A stretch of DNA of 28,716 nucleotides from JACQHJ01 sp964624955 (GTDB taxonomy: Bacteria; Patescibacteriota; Microgenomatia; Levybacterales; UBA12049): contig CAZUZF010000007.1 in NCBI GenBank assembly GCA_964624955.1, positions 1 through 28,716 of the forward strand, written 5' to 3'. Position numbers and translations under genes: made by a program. How positions within the stretch are numbered: position 1 is the stretch's first letter; each line of letters begins with the position of its first letter. Under the pieces are notes generated by a model. It was given only the letters and a program-made list of their open reading frames with translations, made no database searches and had not been told where the DNA came from. This document shows, in pieces, positions 1-6,366 of the stretch.

Positions 1-61
1 CCTTATTTGCTTTTAGATTTAAATCACTTAATTTTTTATAAGTTAGTTCTAAACTGTCCAT
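1..61 (-). CDS. Partial CDS, N-terminus only, unknown product
   Basis: An ATG on the minus strand at 61 opens a frame that stays open to the window edge; 20 codons are visible (starts MDSLELTYKKLSD), hydrophilic and probably helical. It is supported mainly by its promoter: on the minus strand a TTGTTA box, a 17-bp spacer and TAAGAT ending 7 nt before the ATG, the layout used by most genes here. It diverges from the decayed gene at 121. The product cannot be named from 20 residues. Confidence 0.5.
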   Translation of the reverse strand, partial: MDSLELTYKKLSDLNLKANK

Positions 62-68
62 TAACTTA

Positions 69-97
69 ATCTTAACATTAAATTTGACTATTAACAA
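69..97 (-). promoter_or_regulatory. Promoter of the left-edge gene
   Basis: Minus strand: TTGTTA (92-97), 17-bp spacer, TAAGAT (69-74), then 7 nt to the ATG at 61. It overlaps the divergent promoter at 84-112, so the two start sites probably compete for polymerase. Confidence 0.5.
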
Positions 98-112
98 AAA
101 TAGACCTATAAT
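84..112 (+). promoter_or_regulatory. Consensus promoter of the decayed gene
   Basis: TTGACT (84-89), exactly 17 bp, TATAAT (107-112), then 8 nt to the ATG at 121. A near-perfect sigma-70 promoter placed for a leaderless transcript. The promoter is intact although the gene behind it appears broken. Confidence 0.75.
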
Positions 113-120
113 ATTTAGCC

Positions 121-466
121 ATGACAGTAGAGATAGATAAGGTATTTGTCCTAATAGATGAAAATTCCGAACCGATATCTGTGGGCCAAATGGAACCTGG
201 AGGTCATTGTCCACTATAGAAAAGACGGTAAGCAGGTGGGTTATGTTCTTGCTCATGATGACACCGAAACAAGGATTTATAGATTGGCTCCAGGATCCTT
301 TAGAGTCGTTTACAGAAGTTCTACACTTTTGTAATTTCTCGTTGATGATGGTTTTAAAGCAGAGTTTCCAATGAGGCGTTTCGCAACCTTATCAAAACCA
401 AATGCGCAAAAATGTGTGTATGTTAGGGAAGAAGATGGTAGAAGATCACTTTATAGATTTAGGTGA
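121..466 (+). pseudogene. Decayed gene (one frameshift, one in-frame stop), unknown family
   Basis: The ATG at 121 opens a frame (MTVEIDKVFVLIDENSEP...) that stops at TAG 217-219. The +1 frame carries on with protein-like sequence (HYRKDGKQVGYVLAHDD...) from about 205, meets an in-frame TAA at 332-334, and stays open beyond it (DDGFKAEFPMRRFATLS...) to TGA 464-466. Joined, these give about 114 codons. The two parts of the second frame share a loose pattern (V-Y-V or G-Y-V, acidic turn, R-x-Y-R), suggesting an old internal repeat. A consensus promoter still precedes it and its end lies 1 nt from the convergent gene at 468. Sequencing error at two places is the alternative. No family recognised. 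Confidence 0.55.
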
Positions 467-467
467 T

Positions 468-905
468 TTATCTTCTAGTATCCATTAACCTTTTTGCTTG
501 TGACATTCTGTCTGTTTCTGCGGTTATAACCATCAAAATAGGCCCGGCTCTATCAAAAAGATCAGGATTATAGCTTGCTGAATTGGGATTTAAATATTTA
601 TCTGTTAGGGCATCGAATCTTTCAGAACCTTTCCCCATTGACTTATCATATCTTCCATCAAAAAATTCTCTAAAAAAACCACCCTTTTTCCTTCTAAAAA
701 GCATAAGAAGATCTGGTTGGTCATCAAAAGTTCTTTGTATAGTTCCGCTTATTTCTATCCAAGCTTGGGTTCTAGGGTCAGGAGGAACCTCTGTGGGTGT
801 AGTTGGCGCTATAAAAACTGCAGCTTTTTTCTCAGCTGCTTTCCTTCTTCGTTCATGTTTTGCCCATCCAGCACTGGGTTTTGCTTTTTTAAATTCAGGT
901 GTCAT
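468..905 (-). CDS. Unknown small basic protein, paralogue of the next gene (145 aa)
   Basis: The family is not recognised. The protein has a basic N-terminus (residues about 1-30, rich in K, R and A), a proline-rich stretch near 33-45, and a helical C-terminal half. It resembles the neighbour at 974-1393: both begin M-(T/S)-P-E and share S-x-G-x-x-K-H-x-R-R-x-K-A-A, an (N/Q)-P-(D/E)-L segment, an R-E-(F/W) segment and a D-A-L-x-x-K-Y motif followed by N/P-rich residues. The two look like a diverged tandem duplication, each with its own promoter. No membrane segment or catalytic motif is seen; the lysine/arginine-rich head would suit nucleic-acid binding, which is only a guess. Confidence 0.75.
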   Translation of the reverse strand: MTPEFKKAKPSAGWAKHERRRKAAEKKAAVFIAPTTPTEVPPDPRTQAWIEISGTIQRTFDDQPDLLMLFRRKKGGFFREFFDGRYDKSMGKGSERFDALTDKYLNPNSASYNPDLFDRAGPILMVITAETDRMSQAKRLMDTRR

Positions 906-925
906 AACTGAGGGGCAGCGAGGCT

Positions 926-954
926 ATGTTAACACAAAATTTTAAAAAGGACAA
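926..954 (-). promoter_or_regulatory. Promoter of the 468-905 gene
   Basis: Minus strand: TTGTCC (949-954), 17-bp spacer, TAACAT (926-931), then 20 nt to the ATG at 905. The implied leader is about a dozen bases and contains no Shine-Dalgarno sequence. Confidence 0.5.
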
Positions 955-973
955 TTATAAAGTTTAATAGATT

Positions 974-1393
974 TTATCTGCCCGCACGTTGTCCAAAAAC
1001 CGCTCTGTCAATAACCCTTGTTAGGGGAGAGACTACGTCTAAGATTGTTGTTTCTTTAATTCTTGGTCTTGAATTAGGAGCGTATTTTTCGATAAGAGCA
1101 TCTCTTGCTTTCGTTTCAGTTCCATTGCCGCTTGTTGCATCTAATACACACGCAGCGTGCCATTCCCTAAGCACCGGTCTTGTTCTTTCTCCTTCAAAAA
1201 TAGGTCTAAGCTCCGGGTTTGTAATTACCGCAAGGTTCATAAGTCCGCAGGCTGCGCTCCATGAGGCAACACTCATTTTTCTTTGTTTTTCGAAAGGGCT
1301 AATACCAGAGGTCCAAAGTCCCGCAGCCTTCATTCTCCTTATGTGTTTTCTTCCTCCTTTACTTAATCTTCCTGGTCTTACTTCTGGCGACAT
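974..1393 (-). CDS. Unknown small protein, paralogue of the 468-905 gene (139 aa)
   Basis: Unrecognised family; see the 468-905 entry for the shared motifs. The frame can be extended to a TTG at 1444, but that TTG is the first half of the likely -35 box (TTGTAT), so it would lie upstream of the transcript. The ATG at 1393 (MSPEVRPGRL...) is preferred, and it also aligns with the MTPE start of the paralogue. The N-terminal 30 residues are strongly basic. The middle, around residues 40-60, is Ala/Ser/Met-rich and moderately hydrophobic but too weak for a clear membrane helix. The C-terminal half carries D-A-L-I-E-K-Y and ends in basic residues. Confidence 0.75.
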   Translation of the reverse strand: MSPEVRPGRLSKGGRKHIRRMKAAGLWTSGISPFEKQRKMSVASWSAACGLMNLAVITNPELRPIFEGERTRPVLREWHAACVLDATSGNGTETKARDALIEKYAPNSRPRIKETTILDVVSPLTRVIDRAVFGQRAGR

Positions 1394-1415
1394 ATAATTA
1401 AGGGCAAGTCGAAAA

Positions 1416-1444
1416 ATATTAGCATAAAGCAGTTGTAAATACAA
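1416..1444 (-). promoter_or_regulatory. Promoter of the 974-1393 gene
   Basis: Minus strand: TTGTAT (1439-1444), 17 bp, TAATAT (1416-1421), 22 nt before the ATG at 1393. The -35 region is a small inverted repeat (TTGTA at 1433 facing TACAA) next to the divergent promoter of the 1475 gene. Confidence 0.5.
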
Positions 1445-1474
1445 TAATAACTAAAATTTGCTAAAATAAATGTC

Positions 1475-2134
1475 ATGTCAAAAGACGGAAGAGTTTGGCT
1501 ATCTCATACCTCATTGGAAGTTTTAGAAAGGTGTCCAAGATGTTTTTGGTTGCAGATAAGAAAAGGGATAAGGCAGCCTGAAGGAATAGTTTCAAGGCTT
1601 GCCAACAGGTTTGATGTTGTTGTCAAAAACTATTTTAACAAATATAGAAAATTAGGTAAGTTTCCCCCAATGGTAGAGCATAAACTATCAGGTACTCTTC
1701 AAAATCCATTCGTGGAAAAATATTTTGTAAGAATAAATGAAAGTTACGGTTTTTATGGAAAACTTGATGAGTGTTTGGTGGATAGTGAGGGAAGACTAAC
1801 TCCTGTTGATTTTAAAACATCAAGTTCTGACCCAAGAGACAAAGAAACGCTATCAGCCTATAAATCACAGATTGACGACTACATATTCCTAATGAGCAGA
1901 AATGGTAAACAAACAACGGGAGAGGGATACTTAATCTATTTTTTCCCAGACACAAGCGAGGAACTTCATGACGGTTTTCCAATGATTGTTCATTTACAAA
2001 AGTTAAAGGGAAATCCTCTCAATACGCAAAAAAGAATTGAGAATGCAATTGAAGTTTTATCAAACCCAATTGCCGATTCAAATCCAGAGTGTGTATTTTG
2101 CAAATATATAGATTTAAGAAAAGTAGAAGAATAA
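1475..2134 (+). CDS. PD-(D/E)XK (RecB/Cas4-like) nuclease-domain protein
   Basis: A 219-residue protein with the landmarks of the PD-(D/E)XK nuclease superfamily. It has an N-terminal L-S-x-T-S-L-E-V-L-E-R-C motif, G-x-L-D (Asp98), V-D-F-K-T (Asp112, Lys114) and Q-I-D-D-Y (Gln132, Tyr136), matching the RecB/AddB/Cas4 order. Two cysteine pairs bracket the fold: C20-x2-C23 near the N-terminus and C206-x2-C209 near the C-terminus. In Cas4 and AddB four cysteines in a comparable bracket hold an Fe-S cluster, so a metal or Fe-S site is inferred here; the 2+2 pattern differs from the usual Cas4 1+3. There is no CRISPR or cas gene nearby. A TAAAAT box (1462-1467) ends 7 nt before the ATG. A role in DNA repair or processing is inferred. 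Confidence 0.8.
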   Translation: MSKDGRVWLSHTSLEVLERCPRCFWLQIRKGIRQPEGIVSRLANRFDVVVKNYFNKYRKLGKFPPMVEHKLSGTLQNPFVEKYFVRINESYGFYGKLDECLVDSEGRLTPVDFKTSSSDPRDKETLSAYKSQIDDYIFLMSRNGKQTTGEGYLIYFFPDTSEELHDGFPMIVHLQKLKGNPLNTQKRIENAIEVLSNPIADSNPECVFCKYIDLRKVEE

Positions 2135-2155
2135 ATATTATATTAGATAAGAGCG

Positions 2156-2198
2156 TTAAAAGCATTTAAAGTCCTTTTGGGTCAATAAACGCTTTTAA
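2156..2198. terminator. Inverted repeat between convergent genes, possible bidirectional terminator
   Basis: TTAAAAGC (2156-2163) pairs with GCTTTTAA (2191-2198) around a 27-nt loop. It lies between the nuclease-like gene and the opposing 24-codon ORF, the expected place for a shared terminator. The stem is short and AT-rich, so strength is uncertain. Confidence 0.35.
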
Positions 2199-2205
2199 TT
2201 TAGGT

Positions 2206-2280
2206 TTATATCTTAAGAAACTTCCCATAAAATGTGGCCAAGAAATTTTCAATACTGTCTAAAAATCTGACAAGATCCAT
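2206..2280 (-). CDS. Small ORF, 24 aa, amphipathic-helix peptide with strong RBS
   Basis: The ATG at 2280 (minus strand) is preceded by AAAAGGAGG (2287-2295) with a 6-nt gap, one of only two textbook Shine-Dalgarno sequences noticed in this window. The peptide begins MDLVRFLDSIENF and ends at TAA 2206-2208. Hydrophobic residues fall at 3, 4, 6, 7, 10, 13, 14, 17, 18, 21, 22 and 24, the i/i+3/i+4 spacing of an amphipathic helix. It sits in the long spacer before the ECF sigma gene, on the opposite strand. It could be a membrane-associated peptide, a small toxin or a regulatory peptide; nothing in the sequence decides. Chance is possible, but ORF, amphipathic pattern and RBS together argue for a real gene. 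Confidence 0.5.
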   Translation of the reverse strand: MDLVRFLDSIENFLATFYGKFLKI

Positions 2281-2355
2281 TTCACACCTCCTTTTTATTA
2301 AGTAAGCGTATAACGAAATGTAAACACCTGCGTTACATACTGTGGAAGCAGTATT

Positions 2356-2399
2356 TTAAGAAAACTGTAAGAAAGATATAAGAGTATGTTAAGAAAACT
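2356..2399 (+). repeat. 11-bp direct repeat upstream of the ECF sigma gene
   Basis: TTAAGAAAACT occurs at 2356-2366 and 2389-2399, exactly 33 bp apart (about three helical turns). The second copy lies 1 bp before the TTGCAA -35-like box at 2401. A 10-bp version (TTAAGAAAAC) occurs at 8959-8968 before the PAS kinase. It could be an activator site or part of an ECF-type promoter. Confidence 0.5.
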
Positions 2400-2400
2400 T

Positions 2401-2429
2401 TTGCAAACAAGATTAGGAGCAAATTATAT
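2401..2429 (+). promoter_or_regulatory. Candidate promoter of the sigma/anti-sigma operon
   Basis: TTGCAA (2401-2406), 17 bp, TTATAT (2424-2429), followed by 26 nt to the ATG at 2456. A second weak -10-like TATAGC (2445-2450) lies 5 nt before the ATG. Which one is used cannot be decided by eye. Confidence 0.4.
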
Positions 2430-2455
2430 GGAAAACTGTGTTAGTATAGCTGTAA

Positions 2456-2965
2456 ATGTCAGCCAAACTTTCTTTCGAAACATTATATCTGAAATACTCG
2501 GATCGAATCTTCAAATACGTATACCTGAATATAAACGACCCATATCTTTCCGAGGATATTACCTCCGAAGTGTTTTTACGGGTTTGGAAAAGATGGAAAA
2601 AAATCAGGCAAGATTTTATACAGGCACTTTTATATAAAATCGCAAGAAATATAATAGTTGATTATTACAGAAAGAAGAAAAACAGGAGGCAAATATCGCT
2701 TGAGGAGTCAGTTGAAAAGGGAATAGAGCCTTTTTACGAGCAGGAGTTTATTGAAAAAATACATAAAGACAATAATATTGCCAAATTAAACCAACAGATA
2801 AAGCTCTTGCCACGAAACTTAAGAGACGTATTAATCTTAAGATTTGTAAACGATCTTTCCGCAAAAGAGGTTGGCGTAATTTTGAAAATTTCAGAGGTAA
2901 ACGTAAGAGTATTACAATACAGGGCAATAAAAAAACTAAAAGAGGTAGTCGGTAATGAAAAGTAA
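2456..2965 (+). CDS. ECF-type RNA polymerase sigma factor
   Basis: At 169 residues it has the two-domain size of extracytoplasmic-function sigma factors. Region 2 spans roughly residues 8-75, with the D-I-T-S-E-V-F-L-R-V-W helix (about 34-44) that contacts core polymerase and A-R-N-I-I-V-D-Y-Y-R-K (about 63-73) that reads the -10. Region 4 spans about 115-169, with L-P-x-x-L-R-D-V-L-x-L-R-F and a helix-turn-helix near S-A-K-E-V-G-V-I-L. The next gene overlaps it by 11 nt and encodes a membrane protein, the usual sigma/anti-sigma pairing. It probably controls its own operon. An overlapping frame (2386-2637) is judged to be a shadow. Confidence 0.93.
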   Translation: MSAKLSFETLYLKYSDRIFKYVYLNINDPYLSEDITSEVFLRVWKRWKKIRQDFIQALLYKIARNIIVDYYRKKKNRRQISLEESVEKGIEPFYEQEFIEKIHKDNNIAKLNQQIKLLPRNLRDVLILRFVNDLSAKEVGVILKISEVNVRVLQYRAIKKLKEVVGNEK

Positions 2966-3680
2966 CAAAGAAATTATTAAGCAATTTATAGGTCAAGGAG
3001 CCTCTCCAAGGCAGGCAGAGGATTTGTATTTGTTTTCACAAAACTTAAAAAACCTTACCAATATTCAAAGACCACTTACAACAAAACAACATTTTTTGCA
3101 ACAAATTGAAAAAAATCAAAGATCCTTTGGATTTGTCACAAAACCTCTTTTTATTTTTGTTAGTCTAATTTTGTTTTTTATAGTCAGCGGCTTTCTAATA
3201 AGTGTTCAGGCAAGCAAACCCGGAGAGCTTTTATACCCTCTTAAAAAACTAACAAACGCCGTTTCTTTATTTATCGGACAGTCTATTTATAGAGGTTATA
3301 GAGGAAATGCCTTAATTAATACGAATGGACAAAGTAATAATGATAGCAATTCGTCAAATTCTGCTAAAACTGAAAGATTAGATGAGGAAAAAGATGGAGG
3401 GATTAAGGAAAATACTTTAAATAACAATCAGTTAAAAACAGACAAAGACAAAAATGAAAAAAATCAAACAGTTGAGGGAATACAAACAGTTGACACAACA
3501 ACTAATGCGGTTCCAACAATTGTTGAAAAAACTAAGGATACAAACAAAGAGGAAAAAGACCAATCATTAAATAACAATCCCGTAGAAAATGTAGGTGGGG
3601 CAGTTGACAACACAGTTTCCAATACACAAAATACGCTAGACAATGCTACAAACAATACCACAAATATTTTAGGACTATGA
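2955..3680 (+). CDS. Single-pass membrane protein, probable anti-sigma factor
   Basis: 241 residues overlapping the sigma gene by 11 nt, so probably translationally coupled; AGAGGT lies 8 nt before the ATG. Residues 1-60 are a soluble helical cytosolic part. One membrane segment lies at about 62-84. Directly after it S-K-P-G-E-L-L-Y-P-L-K-K (88-99) matches the start of the DUF5667-type domain often found beside ECF sigma factors. Residues 120-241 are low-complexity, rich in Asn, Thr, Asp and Lys, and probably extended outside the membrane. No zinc-type HxxxCxxC anti-sigma motif is present, so the role rests on operon position and topology. Confidence 0.75.
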   Translation: MKSNKEIIKQFIGQGASPRQAEDLYLFSQNLKNLTNIQRPLTTKQHFLQQIEKNQRSFGFVTKPLFIFVSLILFFIVSGFLISVQASKPGELLYPLKKLTNAVSLFIGQSIYRGYRGNALINTNGQSNNDSNSSNSAKTERLDEEKDGGIKENTLNNNQLKTDKDKNEKNQTVEGIQTVDTTTNAVPTIVEKTKDTNKEEKDQSLNNNPVENVGGAVDNTVSNTQNTLDNATNNTTNILGL

Positions 3681-3713
3681 TCTTTAAAAATTGTGTCCCT
3701 TTTTAAAGATTTT
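3680..3713 (+). terminator. AT-rich hairpin terminator after the sigma operon
   Basis: An 11-bp perfect stem, ATCTTTAAAAA (3680-3690) with TTTTTAAAGAT (3700-3710), around a 9-nt loop and followed by TTT. The stem begins on the last base of the anti-sigma stop codon. It is one of very few hairpin terminators in the window. Confidence 0.65.
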
Positions 3714-3746
3714 GGATATAAATCCTAAAAATAAGCTTTCCGATGG

Positions 3747-3775
3747 TTGACCTTGAGTCTAGTTAAGAGTATAAT
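3747..3775 (+). promoter_or_regulatory. Consensus promoter of the AlkD-like gene
   Basis: TTGACC (3747-3752), 17 bp, TATAAT (3770-3775), 14 nt before the ATG. The predicted leader is about 7 nt without a Shine-Dalgarno sequence. Confidence 0.75.
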
Positions 3776-3789
3776 TATAAAGCTCCAAA

Positions 3790-4488
3790 ATGTTAAACAA
3801 ATTAAGAACAGAGATTAAAAAATCTGCCGATAGACAAAAAGTTTCTTTTTTGCAAAAATTTTTTAAAACGGGTGAGGGTGAATACGGTTTTGGAGACATA
3901 TTTGTTGGCCTAACTGTTCCAAGATCAAGACAACTTGCAGTCAAGTATAAAGACTTGGACTTTAACGATATTTTAACTCTTTTAAAGTCTCCCATACATG
4001 AGGAAAGATTAATCGCTCTTTTAATTTTAGTCCATCAATACGAAAAAGAAGAGTTATTGCAAAGAAGAATTTATGAATTTTATCTTAAAAATACAAAATA
4101 TATTAACAATTGGGATTTGGTAGATTTATCTTCAGATAAAATTGTAGGGGCATATTTAATAGATAAACCAAAGGATGTTTTGGTTAAGCTTTCAAAATCC
4201 AAAAACCTTTGGGAAAGAAGAATTGCCATTCTTGCAACATATAATTTTATTAAAAACAAAATGTTTGACGATACGCTATTAATTGCCCAAAATTTGGTTG
4301 ATGACAAAAACGATTTAATTCAAAAAGCAGTTGGTTGGATGTTAAGAGAGGTAGGGAAGAGGGATATAAAGAAAGAAGAACAATTTTTAAAAAAATATTA
4401 TAAAACAATGGGAAGAACAGCGCTTAGATATGCAATTGAGAAATTTCCGCAAAGCTTAAGAAAAAAATATCTTTTAGGACAAATTTAA
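3790..4488 (+). CDS. DNA alkylation repair protein, AlkD-type HEAT-repeat glycosylase
   Basis: A 232-residue all-helical protein of the AlkD family, which removes bulky or cationic alkylated bases (3-methyladenine, 7-methylguanine types) by trapping DNA on a concave HEAT-repeat surface. Visible landmarks are G-x-x-V-P-x-x-R (40-47), N-N-W-D-L-V-D (106-112) with the Trp108 and Asp112 typical of the active cleft, W-E-R-R-I-A (141-146), and K-A-V-G-W-M-L-R-E-V-G (179-189). Length matches the family. The gene stands alone behind a consensus promoter. Its stop overlaps the stop of the opposing nuclease gene within TTAA (4485-4488), leaving no room for a terminator between them. Confidence 0.9.
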   Translation: MLNKLRTEIKKSADRQKVSFLQKFFKTGEGEYGFGDIFVGLTVPRSRQLAVKYKDLDFNDILTLLKSPIHEERLIALLILVHQYEKEELLQRRIYEFYLKNTKYINNWDLVDLSSDKIVGAYLIDKPKDVLVKLSKSKNLWERRIAILATYNFIKNKMFDDTLLIAQNLVDDKNDLIQKAVGWMLREVGKRDIKKEEQFLKKYYKTMGRTALRYAIEKFPQSLRKKYLLGQI

Positions 4489-5276
4489 ATCTCAAATTCA
4501 AGGTAGAGGGGCAGATGATCCGAAACTTGATCCTGCAAAACCTTAAAATCCAAGACTTTAACGTCATCTGATACGAAAATATAATCTGCGTATTTATCGT
4601 CTTTTTCAACTCTCCATTTATGATCATACAAAAGACTTCTGGTGGTTTGGATTTTATATTCCTTTACTAGATTTCTAAGTTTCTCACCAAGCATTAAAAG
4701 AGCTTTTGTATTAATCCTTAAATTAAAATCTCCGGCTACTACTTTTGGCAGATCGTATTTTTCTATAAAATCCAAAATTATTTGAGACTGTTTAAATCTC
4801 TGAATATTATCAAATTTTGCCGCTGGTGCCCAAAAACCATGAACATTTAAAACTAAAAATTGTTCTCCGTTTCTCTCCAAAACCGTATAGACAAAGTTTC
4901 TGGGAAAATCTGGTTTTCCATTTGGGTAGAGGCTAAACTCATTCATTTTTTTATGAATAAAAACGTCTCCGACTTCCAAAACCTTAATGTTCTTTTTGAT
5001 AAAAGTTTCCTGTCCGAAATATAAAGGGAAATCCACATATCCTTCCAAATCCGCATTGTTTGCAGTAGAGTAGAAATATCCGTTAAATCCAGAAAGCACG
5101 CTATCAACATCTCTTTTAATATTTGAATAAGCATTTTTTCCGATAATCTGCTCCCTGTCTGATTTAAATATTTCCTGAAAGCAAAAAATATCAGTGTCAA
5201 CTAACTTTGTTTTTATAAAATCCAAAAGCTTATCCTTTACTACCCCTCCCCAGATATTTAGACAGATTAACTTCAT
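4485..5276 (-). CDS. Endonuclease/exonuclease/phosphatase (EEP) family protein
   Basis: 263 residues with the EEP-fold signature in order: Asn7 in the first strand (C-L-N-I-W), Glu35 (C-F-Q-E) as metal ligand, V-H-G-F-W, G-D-F-N-L-R, D-Y-I-F-V-S and the terminal S-D-H-L-P-L with the catalytic Asp-His pair. Members hydrolyse phosphodiester bonds in DNA, RNA, phospholipids or small molecules; the substrate cannot be told here. No signal peptide is seen, so it is probably cytoplasmic. Facing AlkD might suggest DNA repair, but the genes are convergent rather than an operon, so this is weak. A TATAAT (minus strand, 5283-5288) ends 6 nt before the ATG. Confidence 0.87.
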   Translation of the reverse strand: MKLICLNIWGGVVKDKLLDFIKTKLVDTDIFCFQEIFKSDREQIIGKNAYSNIKRDVDSVLSGFNGYFYSTANNADLEGYVDFPLYFGQETFIKKNIKVLEVGDVFIHKKMNEFSLYPNGKPDFPRNFVYTVLERNGEQFLVLNVHGFWAPAAKFDNIQRFKQSQIILDFIEKYDLPKVVAGDFNLRINTKALLMLGEKLRNLVKEYKIQTTRSLLYDHKWRVEKDDKYADYIFVSDDVKVLDFKVLQDQVSDHLPLYLEFEI

Positions 5277-5282
5277 TTTTCG

Positions 5283-5313
5283 ATTATACCAGATTAAATT
5301 CCTGTGTTATAAT
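5283..5313. promoter_or_regulatory. Compact divergent promoter pair
   Basis: The 43-bp gap between two start codons holds a minus-strand TATAAT (5283-5288) and a plus-strand TATAAT (5308-5313), each exactly 6 nt from its own ATG. Each -10 lies where the other promoter's -35 would be (TTATAA and TTATAC with 18-bp spacers), so the two probably share bases and cannot both be occupied. Confidence 0.65.
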
Positions 5314-5319
5314 TTTTAA

Positions 5320-6363
5320 ATGTTAAAAACTAAAGTGATATTACTTTTAGTTTTAATTTTAGTGTTACTTTCCGCAGTTTTTGTATATTCAAAATACATT
5401 GAAATACCAAAACTAAATATCCCAACACAAACAGATTTCCAAGACAATATGGGTGGTATTATAGAAGCACCTTTTAATCTTTCCATAGAAGCTTTAAGAA
5501 AAGGCAGTTTTTTAGGAAGCGATCTTATAATTGAAGAAACTTTAAGTCCTGGTAGCAATTATTTACGCTATATTGTTTCATATTTATCAGAAGGTCTTAA
5601 AATCTATAGCCTACTTACGGTTCCTAATGGAAAGGCACCGGAAGGAGGATTTCCTGCGATAGTTTTTAATCACGGGTATATTCCACCTAGAGAGTACAGA
5701 ACAACAGAAAGATATGTTGCCTATACAGATGCATTTTCAAGGAATGGGTATATTCTCTTAAGGCCAGACTACAGAGGGCACGGAAATTCCCAAGGTAATC
5801 CTTCTGGAGCATATGGATCAAACGGATATACAATTGATGTATTAAACGCTTTTTCTTCTTTACAAAAATATCCAGGAGTTAATCCCCAAAAGATTGGCAT
5901 GTGGGGACATAGTATGGGTGGTTTTATAACTCTAAGGGCAATGGTTGTTAACAAAGATATTAAAGCAGGAGTAATTTGGGCAGGAGTAGTTGCTTCATAC
6001 CAGGACCTTTTTGAAAGATGGAGGAAAAGAAATATCCCATCCACAACTCCATCAACCAGGGGAGGAAGCTGGCGACAAGCATTATCAGAGCAGTTTGGAA
6101 CGCCATCACAGAATCCAAACTTTTGGAATATTTTATCTGCAAACTTTTTTCTAAAAGATATTTCAGGACCAATTCAACTTCATCATGGAACTTCTGACAC
6201 TTCAGTTCCTGTTGAATTTTCAATTAAATTGGAAAAACAATTAAAAGAGGCAGGGAAAACTGTAGAGCTATATACCTATTTAGACGATGACCATAATATT
6301 GCTTCCAATTTTGGTATAGCAATGCAAAGGTCTATAGAGTTTTTTGATAAATATTTAAAATAG
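5320..6363 (+). CDS. Membrane-anchored alpha/beta hydrolase (acyl-peptidase/esterase type)
   Basis: 347 residues. Residues 5-24 form one hydrophobic segment, an uncleaved signal anchor, which places the catalytic domain outside the membrane. The alpha/beta hydrolase core has the oxyanion segment F-N-H-G-Y (116-120), R-P-D-Y-R-G-H-G (148-155), nucleophile G-H-S-M-G-G with Ser198, acid Asp293 (G-T-S-D-T-S-V-P) and His325 (D-D-D-H-N). The arrangement is that of the S9 prolyl-oligopeptidase / dienelactone-hydrolase-like group. The substrate could be a peptide or an ester; nothing here decides. It is transcribed from the compact divergent promoter. Confidence 0.9.
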   Translation: MLKTKVILLLVLILVLLSAVFVYSKYIEIPKLNIPTQTDFQDNMGGIIEAPFNLSIEALRKGSFLGSDLIIEETLSPGSNYLRYIVSYLSEGLKIYSLLTVPNGKAPEGGFPAIVFNHGYIPPREYRTTERYVAYTDAFSRNGYILLRPDYRGHGNSQGNPSGAYGSNGYTIDVLNAFSSLQKYPGVNPQKIGMWGHSMGGFITLRAMVVNKDIKAGVIWAGVVASYQDLFERWRKRNIPSTTPSTRGGSWRQALSEQFGTPSQNPNFWNILSANFFLKDISGPIQLHHGTSDTSVPVEFSIKLEKQLKEAGKTVELYTYLDDDHNIASNFGIAMQRSIEFFDKYLK

Positions 6364-6366
6364 AAC

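Larger units (their letters stand above)
2135..2455. other. Long intergenic spacer (321 bp)
   Basis: The longest stretch without a conventional gene, apart from the gap region. It contains the hairpin at 2156-2198, the minus-strand 24-codon ORF, an 11-bp direct repeat at 2356/2389 and a promoter-like pair at 2401-2429. No tRNA-like fold was seen. Confidence 0.6.

Noticed and set aside
1394..1444. N-terminal extension of the 974-1393 protein from a TTG start
   Set aside because: The TTG is part of the -35 box, and the paralogue starts at the position matching the ATG at 1393.
1475..2134. Cas4 of a CRISPR system
   Set aside because: No repeats, cas1 or cas2 in the window, and the cysteine pattern differs from Cas4.
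2386..2637. 83-codon plus-strand ORF before and overlapping the ECF sigma gene
   Set aside because: It reads the sigma gene in another frame for most of its length and its translation has no family features; AGGAG before an internal ATG (2428) is the only support.
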